Below, piece by piece: positions 22,857 to 35,873 of a stretch of 64,000 nucleotides of DNA (the first letter of the stretch is position 1; every line of letters starts with the position of its first letter). The DNA comes from Saccharum officinarum (taxonomy: Eukaryota > Streptophyta > Magnoliopsida > Poales > Poaceae), in the NCBI GenBank assembly GCA_020631735.1, contig CM036158.1, positions 78,917,447 to 78,981,446 of the forward strand. The letters run 5' to 3'. The notes under the pieces are model-generated. The model was not told the DNA's origin, ran no database searches, and saw only the letters and a program-made list of their open reading frames with translations. Made by a program: the position numbers and the translations under genes.

Positions 22857-25800
22857 TGTAACGGATCAACGTAATTATACGAGATTAAGTAAGAAAATCT
22901 TCCACCGAGGCGGTTAATTTATCAAACTTAAACCCGTATAACCCGAGATTCCGTGAAATCACGAGGGATTTCCAAGCCAACCAACATACAACCAAGATCG
23001 TACTGATCTAGCAGCCACAGTTCACATGATACATAGAGTTCATAATAAAAGTGGAGTACATCGGAGTTCGGAATAAAAGTTATTACAACATAGTTCAAAA
23101 TAACATAGCAGAAGCAAGTAGTATTACACACACACTTAGTTCAATTACAGTGCCAGTAGATAGTCATGGTCCACAAAAGCAGTAGATAAGACGAACAGAG
23201 TGACCCTTGCCTAAGGTCCTAGTTGTCGCCCATCGCCGGATACAGACAGTTGGAGCAGTACCCATAGTACATCTGACCATCTGCAACAACAATGGGAACA
23301 ACGCCCTGAGTACGAGAATGTACTCAGCTAGACTTACCCGTCAAAAACCAGAAATAAAAGGACACCAAGGCTCATGCAAGGCTTTATAGATTGGACTAGC
23401 TTGACTCATTTGCGAAAAGCATAAGTTGTTATGAAAAACTATACCAGTACTTTTTCATCACTTTTAGTATAACCTATTCAAGCTAGGTAAACACATATTG
23501 CTAAAACAATCACTTGATTCATCATTAACAATCTAGATTACCATATCAGGTTTAGCGTTTCCAATATCATTCACTTAACCATCAGCGTTCCATTAATGTT
23601 ACTACGATGCCATAGCTCGAGTCAAGTGCTCACTAACCGGGAGCGACGGTGATTCGAATCGAATTCCTATCCAGCTGGAGATTTATTCCTCACACAAACC
23701 CTGTTTCCTCCGTCAGGGTCGCGTAGATCACCAATGACACTTTCCAAGAAGCCGCGGGATAACAATCATGGATCGCACTACCTAGGGACCGCCCGACTGC
23801 TAGGACGCACCTTGGGCTCACTCTTCGCGTCCCCGTTACACCCCCTTCAACACCAGTCTGCCAACCCGAGTTTATCCCGGCTCAAAAAGTGTCACTAGCT
23901 TCGCGGTCGAAAGGTACTTTATTCGGCCAGCTAAATGTGAGGCATGCGTTCAACATGACAAGAGGGACGAGCAACGATCGGTCCTTAATCAACACAGACG
24001 GAATCACTATAGTCCAAAACCCTATAAGACTCCGCCCGGTCTTCGTTTATCTATCAACACTTGGTTACTTTTTATGATCACCATTACAGCTAACCATAAC
24101 CCGGTATCCACCTATAACTCGTAGGTGACAGGAAATCACCCGACTTCTACCGGTCTAAGTATGGCTAAGCAATTTACACGATCCTGACCTAACAGGGTGA
24201 AAGATAATCCGGTGGCCAAGGTAATAATGCAACAACGGTTTCACTCGACTCCTATAACTTAATGCAACTATACATATAACTATAGTTCATGTAGTAAGGA
24301 ACAACTTTTATAAAATAGGAGACTTAAAATGCTCCGGGGCTTGCCTCTTTCGAACGAGTTAGGATGGTGGTCGACGCACTCTGGCAGCTCCTCGCCTGAC
24401 TCTTCCTCCTCGGGCACCTCCTGTGCCTGGGGCTCCTGCTGATCGGTCCAAACTTGCTCCTCCGGTACTGCTACCTGCGACTCCTCCTACGATCCTGTAT
24501 GATGCAAGTGCATAAGCAAACATGCGAATGATGCATCGAATTACGGTGGAATGCTTTGATGACATGATATGCAGATGAGCACATAGAATGGACAGTTTGG
24601 ATTATAACCACATCTTCTACAACGTAGTCCACGTCATCCAAGAACATGTACCCTAAAACATGCACCTTATTATTCTACAAGTTAGCACATAATCTACACA
24701 TACAAGTGATCCTATGTTACCAAATCTTACCAACCTAACCCATTAAACAACATCAGCAAGACATGTTGATGCTTCAAAGATACACCAAACATATTTTATT
24801 ACTCTTAATTCTTCATAAAAAATAACCTTTTATTTCCTATCTAACAAGGGTTACACAGCAACACCTATTTCTGTTGTACATAAAAATCTACAAAAATTAC
24901 AGTAGCTTACCCTTACCCTAACTAACCTACCACCAAATTTTTATGAGAATTAAATAAGTAAAACTATCTATAAAAAATAAACAAGTTATAGCATAATAAT
25001 GAGCATGAAATTATTTTGTACTAGAAAAAGTATCAAACAACAGATTTCACATTTTTCCTATATTACTTACAGTAAACTAACATATTACAAAAATTATCAC
25101 ATGTAGGATTTATACAACTTTAGCTCCCTACTAAAAATAACAAAGATTATTAATTAAAGACATTTGAACTACACCTCAATAATCTTTCACAGAACATACT
25201 TCACCAGTATTTTTCCTAGAAAGTTCATCACTAAGAAAGATTAATGCAACAAGAATCACATTTTTTTTCCATTAATATTTTATTTACTACACATTTTCTA
25301 AGATATCAGCATTTATAGCAATTAAATAAAGCTACACAGAAAAGTGTCACAAATTTATCATGAAATATTTTTAAACTGTAGATCTACTCAAGAGAAACAT
25401 TACAAAACTTGTTTCATAATTTTTGGAGCTAAAAAGGGTACACCACCATTTTGTAAAGCCTTTTCTTTTTCCAAAACATAATAAAAAAATCAAAAACTAT
25501 TTCTGGAATCGCTTAACGGGCCAGCCCACTTGAAACCACCGGCCCACGGCCGTTTTCAGCCGGAGCGCCACGCGGGAAAAAGAGAGGCGGCCCGGCTCAG
25601 TGGTTCGGCCCAAGGCCGTTTGGTCCAGAGAGCAGAGGGGAGGGGCGAAGCGCGGGGCGCGGCCGCGCGGCTACAACGTCACGGCGGCGGTGATACCCAC
25701 CGGCGGCTAGCGGGAGGCTTCGGCCGTGCGGGAACCGACGACTGGACGCACGGAGATTCGGTAAAGGTGGCGAACACCGAGAGGCGGCGCGCGAGTGACT

Positions 25801-26801
25801 AGGCAGGGAGAAGGCGCCGGAACGACGGGGTGAGCGCGCGGTGGCCGGAATGACGTCGCGGCGGGGCGCGCGAAGTAGTGCCTTACCACGGGGCAGAGGT
25901 GGAGCGTGGGGGAGCGTTCGGAGGAGAGGAGGACAGAGTGGAGATGGCCGCGCGAGCAATTGCTCGGAGGCGGCCGGCCGGCGGCGGAACGCGGCAAGGA
26001 ATGGCGCGGCCGCGGTGGCGAGCGTGAGGAGGCGGGAGCGGCGGTTGCTGCGGCTCGCGCGAGGCCGAGAAGGGCGAAGTGATGGGGAGTGAGACTGAGG
26101 GAGGAGCGGGTGCAGCTTCAGGGCGCGTGGTGCGGCCGGTGGAGCCCACGGCTCGCCACCCGTACGCCGGAGACGGCGAGCGGTGGCCACGCGGCGAGCG
26201 AGCCCTGACGCGGGCGTCGCGCTGGCGCGGGCGCGCGCGAGCGCGGGGAGGGGAGCGGGGGCGAGCGGACCAGGCCGGCGTCTGCTCACGGGCCGAAAGG
26301 GAGGCCGCGGCCCACTAAAACGAAAAACCGTTTTTCTTTTATAAATAAAATTTTCAGATTTCTCTATTTGTTTCAAATTTGAATTTGAAGATGAAAAAGA
26401 AGTTTTCAGAACTTTTGCCCAAAATAAAAGTTGTTCAAAATTTAATTCTCTACAACTTTCATGTAGGGCACTTTTCAAAATTCTAAATAGATTTTGAATT
26501 TGGGATTTAAAGCTAAATTTTTAAGTAAAAATTCATTTTTCTAGAATATTTTTAAAAGCAAAAATTTGAAGGAATTTGAATTCAAGAGTTGCTCCAAAAA
26601 TCATGTTTATTTATCTAAAATTGTAGCTACACAAAATTTCACCACTCTTTAGCACTTAAATGCAGAATTTGGGTTTTGAGTAATTATTTTTCAACTTTAA
26701 ATTTAAAAGGGTCTATATTGCATGCAATGATAACCATGTATGAGATGATTATGACTAATGCTTTAGATGCTAATGCATGCTTAACACCCAGGGGTGTTAC
26801 A
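22857..26801 (-). repeat. 5' LTR (3.9 kb) of the gypsy element
   Basis: On the minus strand it starts TGTAACACCCC at 26801 and ends CGTTACA at 22857, next to the primer site. Its U3 end matches positions 1-127. Its downstream half shows clear homology to the LTR of the LARD-like element in opposite orientation, for example the GAATTCGATTCGAATC block at 23650-23670 against 10490-10510. A GC-rich island lies at about 25500-26310. Reading frames there (one of 293 codons) are low-complexity Arg/Pro/Ala frames and are not supported. Confidence 0.9.
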
Positions 26802-28266
26802 TGTTAAACTCATGCCATATCTCAAATTGAAAAAAGACAAGCAAATTGGTAAAGCAAAAGTGACAAAGGAAAATGAGTATGATTTGGTCTTTGGTCTTTG
26901 GCCTCAATGGTGGCTTGCTTCCATAAATGAGAATATATCAATAGTTCATTAGTGTTGATCAAGATTAAAGTATGAGTCAAGATTGTATAAATGAAGAAAT
27001 GGCAACCAAGGTTGGCAACGACAAAATAAGGTATGGATAGGTGCATAATAATTAGTCTTGTGTTTGAGGCTTGTTTACATTATGGGATATGAGAAGTGGA
27101 ACGACAAAATTGATCAAGATGGCAAGTATATATGAAAAGAGATAAAGAGACATGATTAGCGGCATATGAGTTGGTTTCACATGTAGGACCTGCCAATTAA
27201 ATCAAAAGTATTGACGATGGATTTCATATTGGTCAAAATAAGAAATGGATTTCGAATGAAGGGCACATTGTTGATACAAGCAAGGTTTTACTTGAGGATG
27301 TCTAGATAAGGTGAAGGTAGTAAGGAAATTGCTTCAAGAAACTATGCGAAGGTGAAAGGCAAGTGATGGCTTGGCGGCCATGGTTCCATGGCTAAGGTGA
27401 AGAAGCAAGTGCTTCTATCGATCTAAGGGACTAATCAAGCCATGATGAGTCATGTAATGCCAAGTATCAAATCACTGTTGGATTAAAAGTTAAAGTGAAT
27501 TGAAACTATGTATTTGTTGGCGATCCTTACACCTTATAGACCGACAGAAGGTTGCTGCCCTTGTTAGTAAAAATAATCTTTTTTCTCCTTGTTTACACCA
27601 ACTTTCAAAAAAAAGTTCATAACACTTAGAGGTGGAACAATACCAAAAACAACAAATAAGCTCCGCCAAAGAGGCTTTGCCAGAAAACAATCAAAGAAAG
27701 GATGATCCTGTCAATACTAGAGTTAGTGGTCACAAATCATCTGGGCTTCAACAGGCGCGAAGCACCATGGATCCAAATTCCTTCCGGCTGACATTTTGCT
27801 AGTTGCTTGTGGTTACACCGCCATTGATGATACATCTCAAATAGTTCTCTTCAGTTACTAGAGGCACAGCCATGATGATTTTGGTAACACTCCTAGATTT
27901 GAAGGGACACAGGTAGATCAATAGTTGAAATATTACATATTTGATCCCATTCTTCCAATTCTAATGCCGCGGGGTTTCAAATAACAGATTAAGGGCGTCA
28001 CATAATGGATTCAGAGAGTTGTTAAGTTCTCAAGAATGAACCAGGCGTGTTTTTCATATAAATTATTTATCCAATTATTCTATCTTTGTGTGTCAGTAGA
28101 ATGCATACTCTTGTTAACCAAGGAATGTTTCTTCTAAGCCAAATGCTGCTCTAATCTAGACATGAGTCGTTTGGTTCACTGATTCGGTCTGTTTTGCTCA
28201 TTTTAGTGCCCCCTTTGTAGGGATGGACCGGATGGGGATGGTCATTCTCAGATATCATGCCAGCAA
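26802..28266. other. Intervening DNA with a LINE remnant, otherwise unassigned
   Basis: This stretch separates the gypsy element from the solo LTR. Apart from the LINE piece at 27490-27730 I see no supported gene or repeat boundary here. Confidence 0.5.
27490..27730 (-). pseudogene. LINE ORF2 C-terminal remnant (zinc-binding reverse transcriptase region)
   Basis: One minus-strand frame reads QDHPFFDCFLAKPLWR followed by FGIVPPLSVMNFF. This resembles the Cys/His region after the RT of plant LINEs (DHLFFxCxxAxxxW pattern, zf-RVT family). The frame is broken upstream and soon stops, so it is a short decayed piece. No poly-A tail or target duplication was identified. Confidence 0.5.
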
Positions 28267-31200
28267 TGTCACGGAACCATCCAAATTATAAGAGCACAAG
28301 TCCAAAAACAATCACCAAAGTGATCAAATTCTCAAACTTGAGCCCATATAACTCCGATAGTCCACAAAATCACAAGGGATTTCAAACCAAACCGAGAACA
28401 AACCAAGATCATAGTGATGCAACATAACACGCCGTCTGTTACAACAGTTCATAAGTAGTTCTCATACCTCGAAGTACGAATAAGTTATTACAAACCAAAT
28501 TAGGAATAGCGGAAGCAACATAGTTTTGAAACCACATTTAGTTCAAGTAAGGCCAGTGTGTAGTCACATCCTACAAAAGCATAAAAGGAGAGAATACTAT
28601 AGAGACCATGCCCAATGGTCTAGTCTTCACACCCAATAGCGAAGACAGTACTTCAGGTGACCAGTAAGAATCTGCTACCTGTAACAAGGTGAGAATAAAC
28701 CCTAAGTACGAGAAGATACTCAGCTAGACTTACCCGTCAAAAACCAGAAATAAGATGACACCAAGGAGTATGCAAGGCTTTGTATAAGTGGGCTAGCTTG
28801 ACACATTTGCATAAAAGCTTAAGTACATATAAGTAATCATTATTGCTTTAAGCATCAAGTTAATCATTATTAACATATACTCTAGATTAGTACCTGTACT
28901 ATAACAATCACTTGATTCAGCTAAGCAAACAATAGTAACCATATCAGGTTTATAAGGCCATCATTATATCATCATCATCTTTAGAACCATCAGTAGATTT
29001 AGTAAAAATCTACGTTGCCTCTGCTCTGTTAAGTTTCTCACTAACCGGGAGAGACGACGATTTGAATCGATTCCAACTCAGCTGAGGGGGTATTCCTAAC
29101 ACCAACCGGGCATACTTTGTAAGAGTCATCAACAGTCACCTTTGGTACAACTCAGAATGGGCCCGAACAGCGCCGCACTCTCAAGGATTCTAGTGGCCAG
29201 AAAGCTCAGAACTTTTAACTCACCTGTCCTTGGTCCCACCTGGCTCCCCTCTGAGTCGACTTACACTTTTCGGCTTCGCAGCCTGAGTTGAGCTACTCGG
29301 CTTCACGGTCGGCAACCTCAGACCGGCCATCTAAGTGTTAGGCTGCGTTCAAAATGACAAAGGAAGTACAGCGGATCGGTCCTTAACCGACACAGACGGG
29401 GATAGATCCACACCCAAGACCTACATGCCTTGTTGCTTCACTATCGACATTTCGTCCGGTCTAAGTTCATTATTAACACTTGGTTCTTTTCCACGATAGC
29501 AAATATAGCCAACCGTGACTCAATACTTCCTATCTTGCAGGTGATAGGAGATCACCTAACATTACCATTCTAATTAAGCAGGGCTAAGCATATAGATGAT
29601 CCTGTCTACATAGGATTCATGGATTCATATATCTGGACAAGGAATGATATAATGTAGCAAGGGTTCCAAACAACTCCTACCACTTAATGTAACAATACAT
29701 ACATATATATATATATATATATAATTACTTTGAAAGTAGGAGACTTATAATGCTCCGGGACTTGCCTTAACCGTACGAGGATGGTTCGGGGTTCAGCGCT
29801 TAGTCAAGGTTCCTTCGTCTCCTCTGGTTCTGTCGGACTGGTTCCAATTCCAACGGGTACGTCTTGTGGAGCTTTACCAATGTCACGTTCCTCGATACAC
29901 CTATTGCATGTATATGCACCAATAAATCTCATGTATGCACAGATGTGACATGATGAGCTTATGAGCATGTATGCATGATGAATGTGATGAATAATGCAAC
30001 AATCTAAGCAATAAAAGTCAAGCTACATGGTGCTCTATTCAAATCACTTTAAGCTTAGGTGCAAATTTTCTCTTTGGTATTAACATGTTTAAACGTCCAT
30101 AATAACCACTAAGTACCACAGGATTCAAACTTAGCACATTTAAACCAGTTCCCAGAGATTCCAACACATTGACATGTTGACAGAAGAAACTTATAAAGGT
30201 CATAACTGGAGCTCTATAACTCCAATGGACATGCATGAGGATAATCTAGAAATCTTATGAAATTATCTACAATTCATTTATAAACATCTAAGCATTATTT
30301 TATCATTTACCAGGTCGAAATAGCATATGCATAAAAACTGTTCTAAAAAGACAGAGAGCAAAACAATTCTGACTTGAACTTTGAACAGCTGTCATTTCTA
30401 AACCATGAGTCCACATGTCACCAAATTTTACCAGAAACTAGTTCATGAAGTTCACAACAACTTTGTTATAGCTCACCAAGCATGAAAGCATCATTATCAT
30501 AGGTTAATTCTCTTAACTAGCAAATCTGTCCAGAATAGCAGATTCTCTAAATTAAATAATTAATGATGATGCAAAAGCACAATTGGACCAAACCAACTTT
30601 ACTAACAGCTAGAGCATGTTAAAGTAACACCAGATCATATCATGTTACTTGCATAAACATTTATTTAATTGACCTTTTCTATTTATTTAATTGCATAGGC
30701 ATAAATGGCAATAAATATACAAATGTGCCCAGAAATTCTAACAAAATTACAGTAGCACATACATGGTACCAGGAGGATACCATAAAAATTTCATCTCAAT
30801 TTGACAAGTAGAATCGGAGATATCATAATAAACAAATGTATAAGCAATATAAAGCATATATTCAAAAGGAATTTATAACTGAAGCATGTGACCTCCAAAA
30901 TTTGTAAAACTTTAACTGGAGTATCATCATAGCATGCTTAGCATCTCACAAAAATTTCATAGCAATTGGATTAATACATAGAGAGCTACAAAATTATCTA
31001 AATCACCTAATTAAATAAAGTGCTCAACAAAAATGATTACCAACTTTAGAAAACATAAATTAACATGTCATATTTTATTTCACTACAGCATAGTACACAA
31101 TATGAGGATTCCAAAAAGTCCTCATTTTCCTTTTTATGATTTTTCTACTATTTTCTATGAATTTCCAAACCTCAGCAAAATATATAGCATTTTAGAAAAG

Positions 31201-32986
31201 ATAAAATCTATCTTTCTAAATAGGCCGAACCAATCGGCCCACTAAGGCCATAGGGCCATCCAGGCCAGTCAGCCCACCCGAGGCCCAACAAACCGAACAG
31301 GGGAGGGGATCCCGCGCTGACCAGCGGGCCCCGCCCGTCATACACACGGAGGCAGAGTCAGAGCTCCGGCCGGCGTTTCCTCGCCGCCGGTGACGACTCC
31401 GGTGAGCCCGAGGGCACCGGCGTGCTCACCTCGACTGTGCGCATCTATTGGTGTAGCTACTTGACACTACTACCGTGGCTAGGGGGTGGCGGCGGCGGCA
31501 ATGGCGGCCACGGCCGCGGGCTTGCTGGCTCTGGCGAGTTAGCGGCGGCTTGGCCCCAAACGGCCTACCCCGCGAGCATCAGCACATCGAGGCGGACATA
31601 GAACACCGGAGAGGAGAGGTGGTAGGGGCACCGAGAAGCATGGCCACGTGCGAGCTCGGCTTGGCGGCAACAATGGCGACCGCGGCAGAGCCGAAGGCTC
31701 GGTGAGCACTACCTGAGCCAATGTGGTTGCAAGGGGAGTTCGGGGACGTAGAGGAGCTCAAGATGCGGCCAATGCTATGAGGAATCAGATGATGGTGCGC
31801 GGATGCGGTGGATTTCTCGGTGGCGGCCGCTGGTGCTCCTCCGGTCGCCGCTCGCTCGGTGGAGAAGAAAACAGGGAGGCAGAGGGAATGAGCAGTGAGG
31901 AAGGGAGGCCGCGGTGTGTGGCGCCTTCACAAGCACGAGCATGGTGCAGCCCCGACGCGTGGAGGCCACGCGGCGCCGAGTTTCTGAGCTTGGTCGGCCA
32001 CGGCCGAAATTTAGTTTCTGAACTCGAGACTAAAACGAAGGATGGATTCAACTACGAGCTCGTCTAACAGAGCTACTTAGAGGCTCCATAACTCACAAAC
32101 GAGCAGGAATTAGAGGATCCGCAAGAAAGTATTAGATAGAGCTAGGTGAGATCTTGTTACAAAACAATTGGAGCTTGAGCTAAAACGACGTGGTTTGCAA
32201 GATACGATGCCCCAAAATGAGGTACACGAAAACTGCTCAGTCAACAGACGGCTGACAGCCAATTTTCATTGGATCGTAACTTCCAAACCAGTTAGAACCA
32301 GGAGGTGTTGCAAGAGGCTTTTGGGTAGGGCTAAGTGAAGGCTTGATACAAGTCTACTAGCTCCAGACCTGGTTTGGCTTAGTTTGCAAAGTACAAGGCT
32401 TAAAAGGGGGATACATGAAACCGTTATGCAGCGAGGACTTAGCTCAAACTAGCTAAGTGCTGAAATCAGCACCCTAATCTACCTTGTGGGCCATGTTAGG
32501 GTGTGTTCCAAGCATTTTCATAAGTTGACCACTAAACAACTTTTGTTTCCCATGAAATTTGGCACAAACTTTGTTAAGGTGGCACCGCCATGCAAAAACT
32601 CTAGGCTATACTTTTTATTAGGTCAAACAAGGAAGGTCCTAATGGTCAACTAGTCAAAGCATGAGTCAAGATGGAATTAGGGCATGACATAAACATAAAC
32701 CCCAGCTCATTTTGGATTACTAACATGCTACAACTATTGACAAAGCCCTAATCACAAAGTAGCATCACATAAGCATGAAAGTTCCACAAGTAGGCATTGA
32801 AACACTATTACTATAACTAATGAAGCATCACTAACATAATTATGGAAACGTAATGTTGCATATGTTTCAGGAGCAGGTTTCACATGTTTTCAAGCATAAC
32901 AAACCTAGCACATGTACTAGCATGGTCCAGATACATGATATTATCACTAGCACCCATAACCTACATATGTTGCAATGTTTGCAAGG

Positions 32987-34573
32987 TGAAAGGATCAAGA
33001 TGCCCAAGAGGGGCGTGAATTGGGTTTTTCTAAAATTTATTTCAAGAATTAAATCCTACTAAGCCATAATTCACCCCTAGTGCCTACAAGTGTTCCTAGT
33101 GATTCTACCGATAAAAGTTTTGCACCCTAAGTTCCAATCCTAGTCTAGCATGGCAATTCCAGGAATGTAAACCAAGCAACAAAAGTAATGCGTGAAGGTA
33201 AATTGCTTGAATGTAAAGGGTTAGGAACACGGCGATGTTTTCCTGAGGTATCAAAGAGTCGCCACTCCCCACTAGTCCTCATTGGAGCACCCGCGCAAGG
33301 GTGTAGCTCCCCCTTGATCCACGCGAGGATCAAGTGCTCTCTACGGGCTGATTCTTTGATACTCTATCGCGGTGAATCACCCACAACCGCTCACAAGATG
33401 AGTTGGGTCATCCATAAGCTCCGCCGGATGATCACCAAGCTCCCAATCACCACCAAGCCGTCTAGGTGATGGCGATCACCAAGAGTAACAAGCAAGAACT
33501 CTCACTTGACCATAACAAGCCTAATGAGAAGGTGGATGCACACTTGCTACTCCCTAATCACTAGTGAGGACTCTCAAACTTGAAATCTCAAGACTCAATT
33601 CTCACTAGGGCTCTTGCACTTCCTTGCACATGAAAGGAGTTTCTCAGCTGACCAAATGAGCAAAAGTACCTCAAATGGAAGGGTAGAGGAAGTATTTATA
33701 CTCCCCCTCAACTCCCCCAACGTTATCTTCGAAATTAGCAACTTTCATGACCGACAGACGCGATGACGCCCACTGACAGACACGTCTGTCGCTCTGAAGG
33801 GACGCGTCTGACACCTCTAAGGAGCACGTTTGTCGCATGTAATCGAATCAAACCGGTTCACTAGCCGTTAGCGCTCGACAAACGCTGGCCAGTGTCTATC
33901 ACCCTAGCAACGGATGTGTCTGACGCTATCAAAAACTTCAGAGCATTCTGGACCGCGTCTGTTGACCACCAGACGTGTCTGACGCTCAACCCTTACTGCG
34001 TCTATCGCTCGTAAACGAGTAGGGAGCATCTGTCGCCTTTTATCCTCGCGTCTGACGCTTCTTGGCAGTAAGAAACCATGTGACAGACGCTGATGTCAGC
34101 GTCTGTCGCCCTTTGTCCTCAGCGTGTGTCGCCCGTTTGAGGGCCGAAACGACTTCTGATTCAAATGCTTCTTGAACGACTTTTCTTCCAAACAATCTTA
34201 GGGCCACCTTGGAGCCACCTAGTGCTAAGTTTGACAAGTGTGCACCACACCTAACTATTAGACTCACCTAGGTCAAGCTACCCATCCATGCCCCCTTAAT
34301 AGTACGGCCAAAGGAGAAAAACGAAAGTCCTAGCGACTATTCCGAATGTAACTCAACTCCTCGACGTCCGGAACTAACCGTCCTTAACCTTGTCGATCAT
34401 CCTTTGAAAATCGAAAATGATTTCCATCGATAAGGGGCATGAACACCATATTGCCCACGATTTCCATTACCATGACCTAACACTCTATTGTTTTCGCAAA
34501 ACACATGTTAGTCATGATACTTAACTGTTATCATCAATCATCAAAACCCACTCTAGGAGCCTAGATGCTTTCA
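32987..34573 (-). repeat. 3' LTR of the copia element
   Basis: This is a direct repeat of 40387-41975. It contains the repeated GCGTCTGTCGC-type motif but many CG sites have become TG or CA compared with the other LTR, for example around 33770-34130. Confidence 0.92.
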
Positions 34574-34588
34574 ATCTCCCCCTTTTTG
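34574..34588 (-). promoter_or_regulatory. Polypurine tract of the copia element
   Basis: On the minus strand CAAAAAGGGGGAGAT lies directly before the TGAAAG start of the 3' LTR. Confidence 0.85.
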
Positions 34589-34985
34589 GTGATTGATGAC
34601 AACCCCTGAGTATGAAGATAAGATTTGAGATTTTCAAACATGCTTGTTTCATATAAGCAATTTTCAAAGATAACAAGAGATTAGGATTGCTTATGTGCTC
34701 CAAGCCAACATGGTAAACTCATAAGATAAGACATGAAATGTTAGAACACAATGACATAGCTCATAAGAGATCGGAGTAAAAATGCGGAAGCAAGACATTA
34801 TGAGCTAGAAACAATCAGGTGACATGATATAATAGAGACAAGATAACCAACATATCACTAAAGTAACTCGCAAGCACATATGTCACATAATGCAAGAAGT
34901 ATGGAAAAATAGACATAACAATGCATGAAGATGCATGAAAGTATCACACACATAAGAATCAAAATCCTCTCACAAAGCTCCCCCT
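34589..34985 (-). other. 3' non-coding region of the copia element
   Basis: AT-rich sequence lies between the env-like ORF and the polypurine tract. No coding sequence is recognised. Confidence 0.6.
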
Positions 34986-35873
34986 ATCTGCATACTCTCT
35001 CCCCCCTTTGGCATCAAGGACCAAAAACTAAGGATCGAAGGAAGGAGAAGCAGACAAACCGGCCACAGGAGTGCGGTGAGCAACAATAAACTGATCTGGG
35101 GCATCATCTGGACTGCTCTTAGGAGACGGCTGTGGCTGAGCTACGGAGCCTGTCGGACCCTCAGAGGCTAGAAGTGTGGGTGAAGCGGTCCTGCTCAGCT
35201 GTCTCGGTATCTGACTGTGGAGGAGGTAGAGGACTGATAGGCTGTTCCTGTGACCCTAAAGTAGTAGGAATCTGAGTAGTGGTCATCAGGGGCTCGGTCT
35301 GTGTGATAGGGACCAAAAGTGGATCCGTCGAAGCAACAGACGACGGGATCGACTCAGTAGTGCCTGTCCCTGTCACTCCCTCAGGAGCTGAAGCTGGAAC
35401 TGGAGCTGGCGGTGGTGCTGACATGTCTGACACTAAGGTGTCTGCTGTAGGGTATGTCGGTGTTGGCTGCCCGGTGATCTGACTGTAAGTGGCATGAAAC
35501 TGACTAGTATTGGGCATAAGCAGTTGTGACTGTGTCAAAGGTGTAAACCCTGTCTGAATATGAGTGAATCTTGGGGACACAAACAACTGAGGCACCTGAT
35601 GAACAGGAGAAGTGAACAACTGTGCCTGACTACCAAGCTGAGACTGACTCTGAAGTCCACTGCGCTGTGATGCTGGAGTCATCTGAAGAAGGCTCTGAGG
35701 TAGCTGAATACCTGCCGCCTGAACCAACTAGGTGATCAAACCTAAGTACTGCTGCTGGCTCTGCTGCTGCTGTCTCTGTAGCTTAAGAACCTGCCTCTGG
35801 AACTCGTCCTAGCAGGCCTGCACCTGTGCAAAAGCAGCGGCAGTCTCCTATCGGTCCTGCTGACGGTGTTCAT
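34986..35873 (-). pseudogene. Env-like/3' ORF remnant of the copia element (Gln/Pro-rich)
   Basis: One minus-strand frame runs from about 35870 through the 188-codon open stretch 35161-35727. It is Gln-rich at first (KLQRQQQQSQQQY), then Gln/Ser/Pro/Thr-rich (QSQSQLGSQAQL, APPPAPVPASAPEG). It carries stops near 35837, 35798 and 35728. In another frame the end reads QPQPSPKSSPDDAP and, past a stop, FLVLDAKGGRE, so a frameshift lies near 35160. Position after pol fits the env-like ORF of Sireviruses, but no transmembrane segment is visible in what remains and its N-terminal part is gone. The assignment rests on position and composition. Confidence 0.5.

Larger units (their letters stand above)
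1..26801 (-). mobile_element. Ty3/gypsy chromovirus-type LTR retrotransposon, interrupted by a nested element
   Basis: The element reads on the minus strand. Its 5' LTR is 22857-26801, its internal region is 128-22856 (interrupted by the insertion at 5905-21955), and its 3' LTR starts at 127 and leaves the window. Order on the minus strand is LTR, primer binding site, leader, ORF0, Gag, protease, RT, RNase H, integrase, chromodomain, polypurine tract, LTR. This domain order and the integrase-terminal chromodomain are those of chromoviruses, probably the Tekay/Del lineage (inference from wording of the motifs). Without the nested element the internal region is about 6.7 kb. The target duplication cannot be checked because the left end lies outside the window. 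All coding parts carry stop codons, so this copy is inactive. Confidence 0.93.

Noticed and set aside
25597..26478. 293-codon frame in the gypsy LTR
   Set aside because: Arg/Pro/Ser/Ala-rich translation of a GC-rich island, with other long frames on both strands. No recognisable domain.
29703..29722. Regulatory TATA cluster
   Set aside because: A plain (TA)n run inside the solo LTR without an associated gene start.
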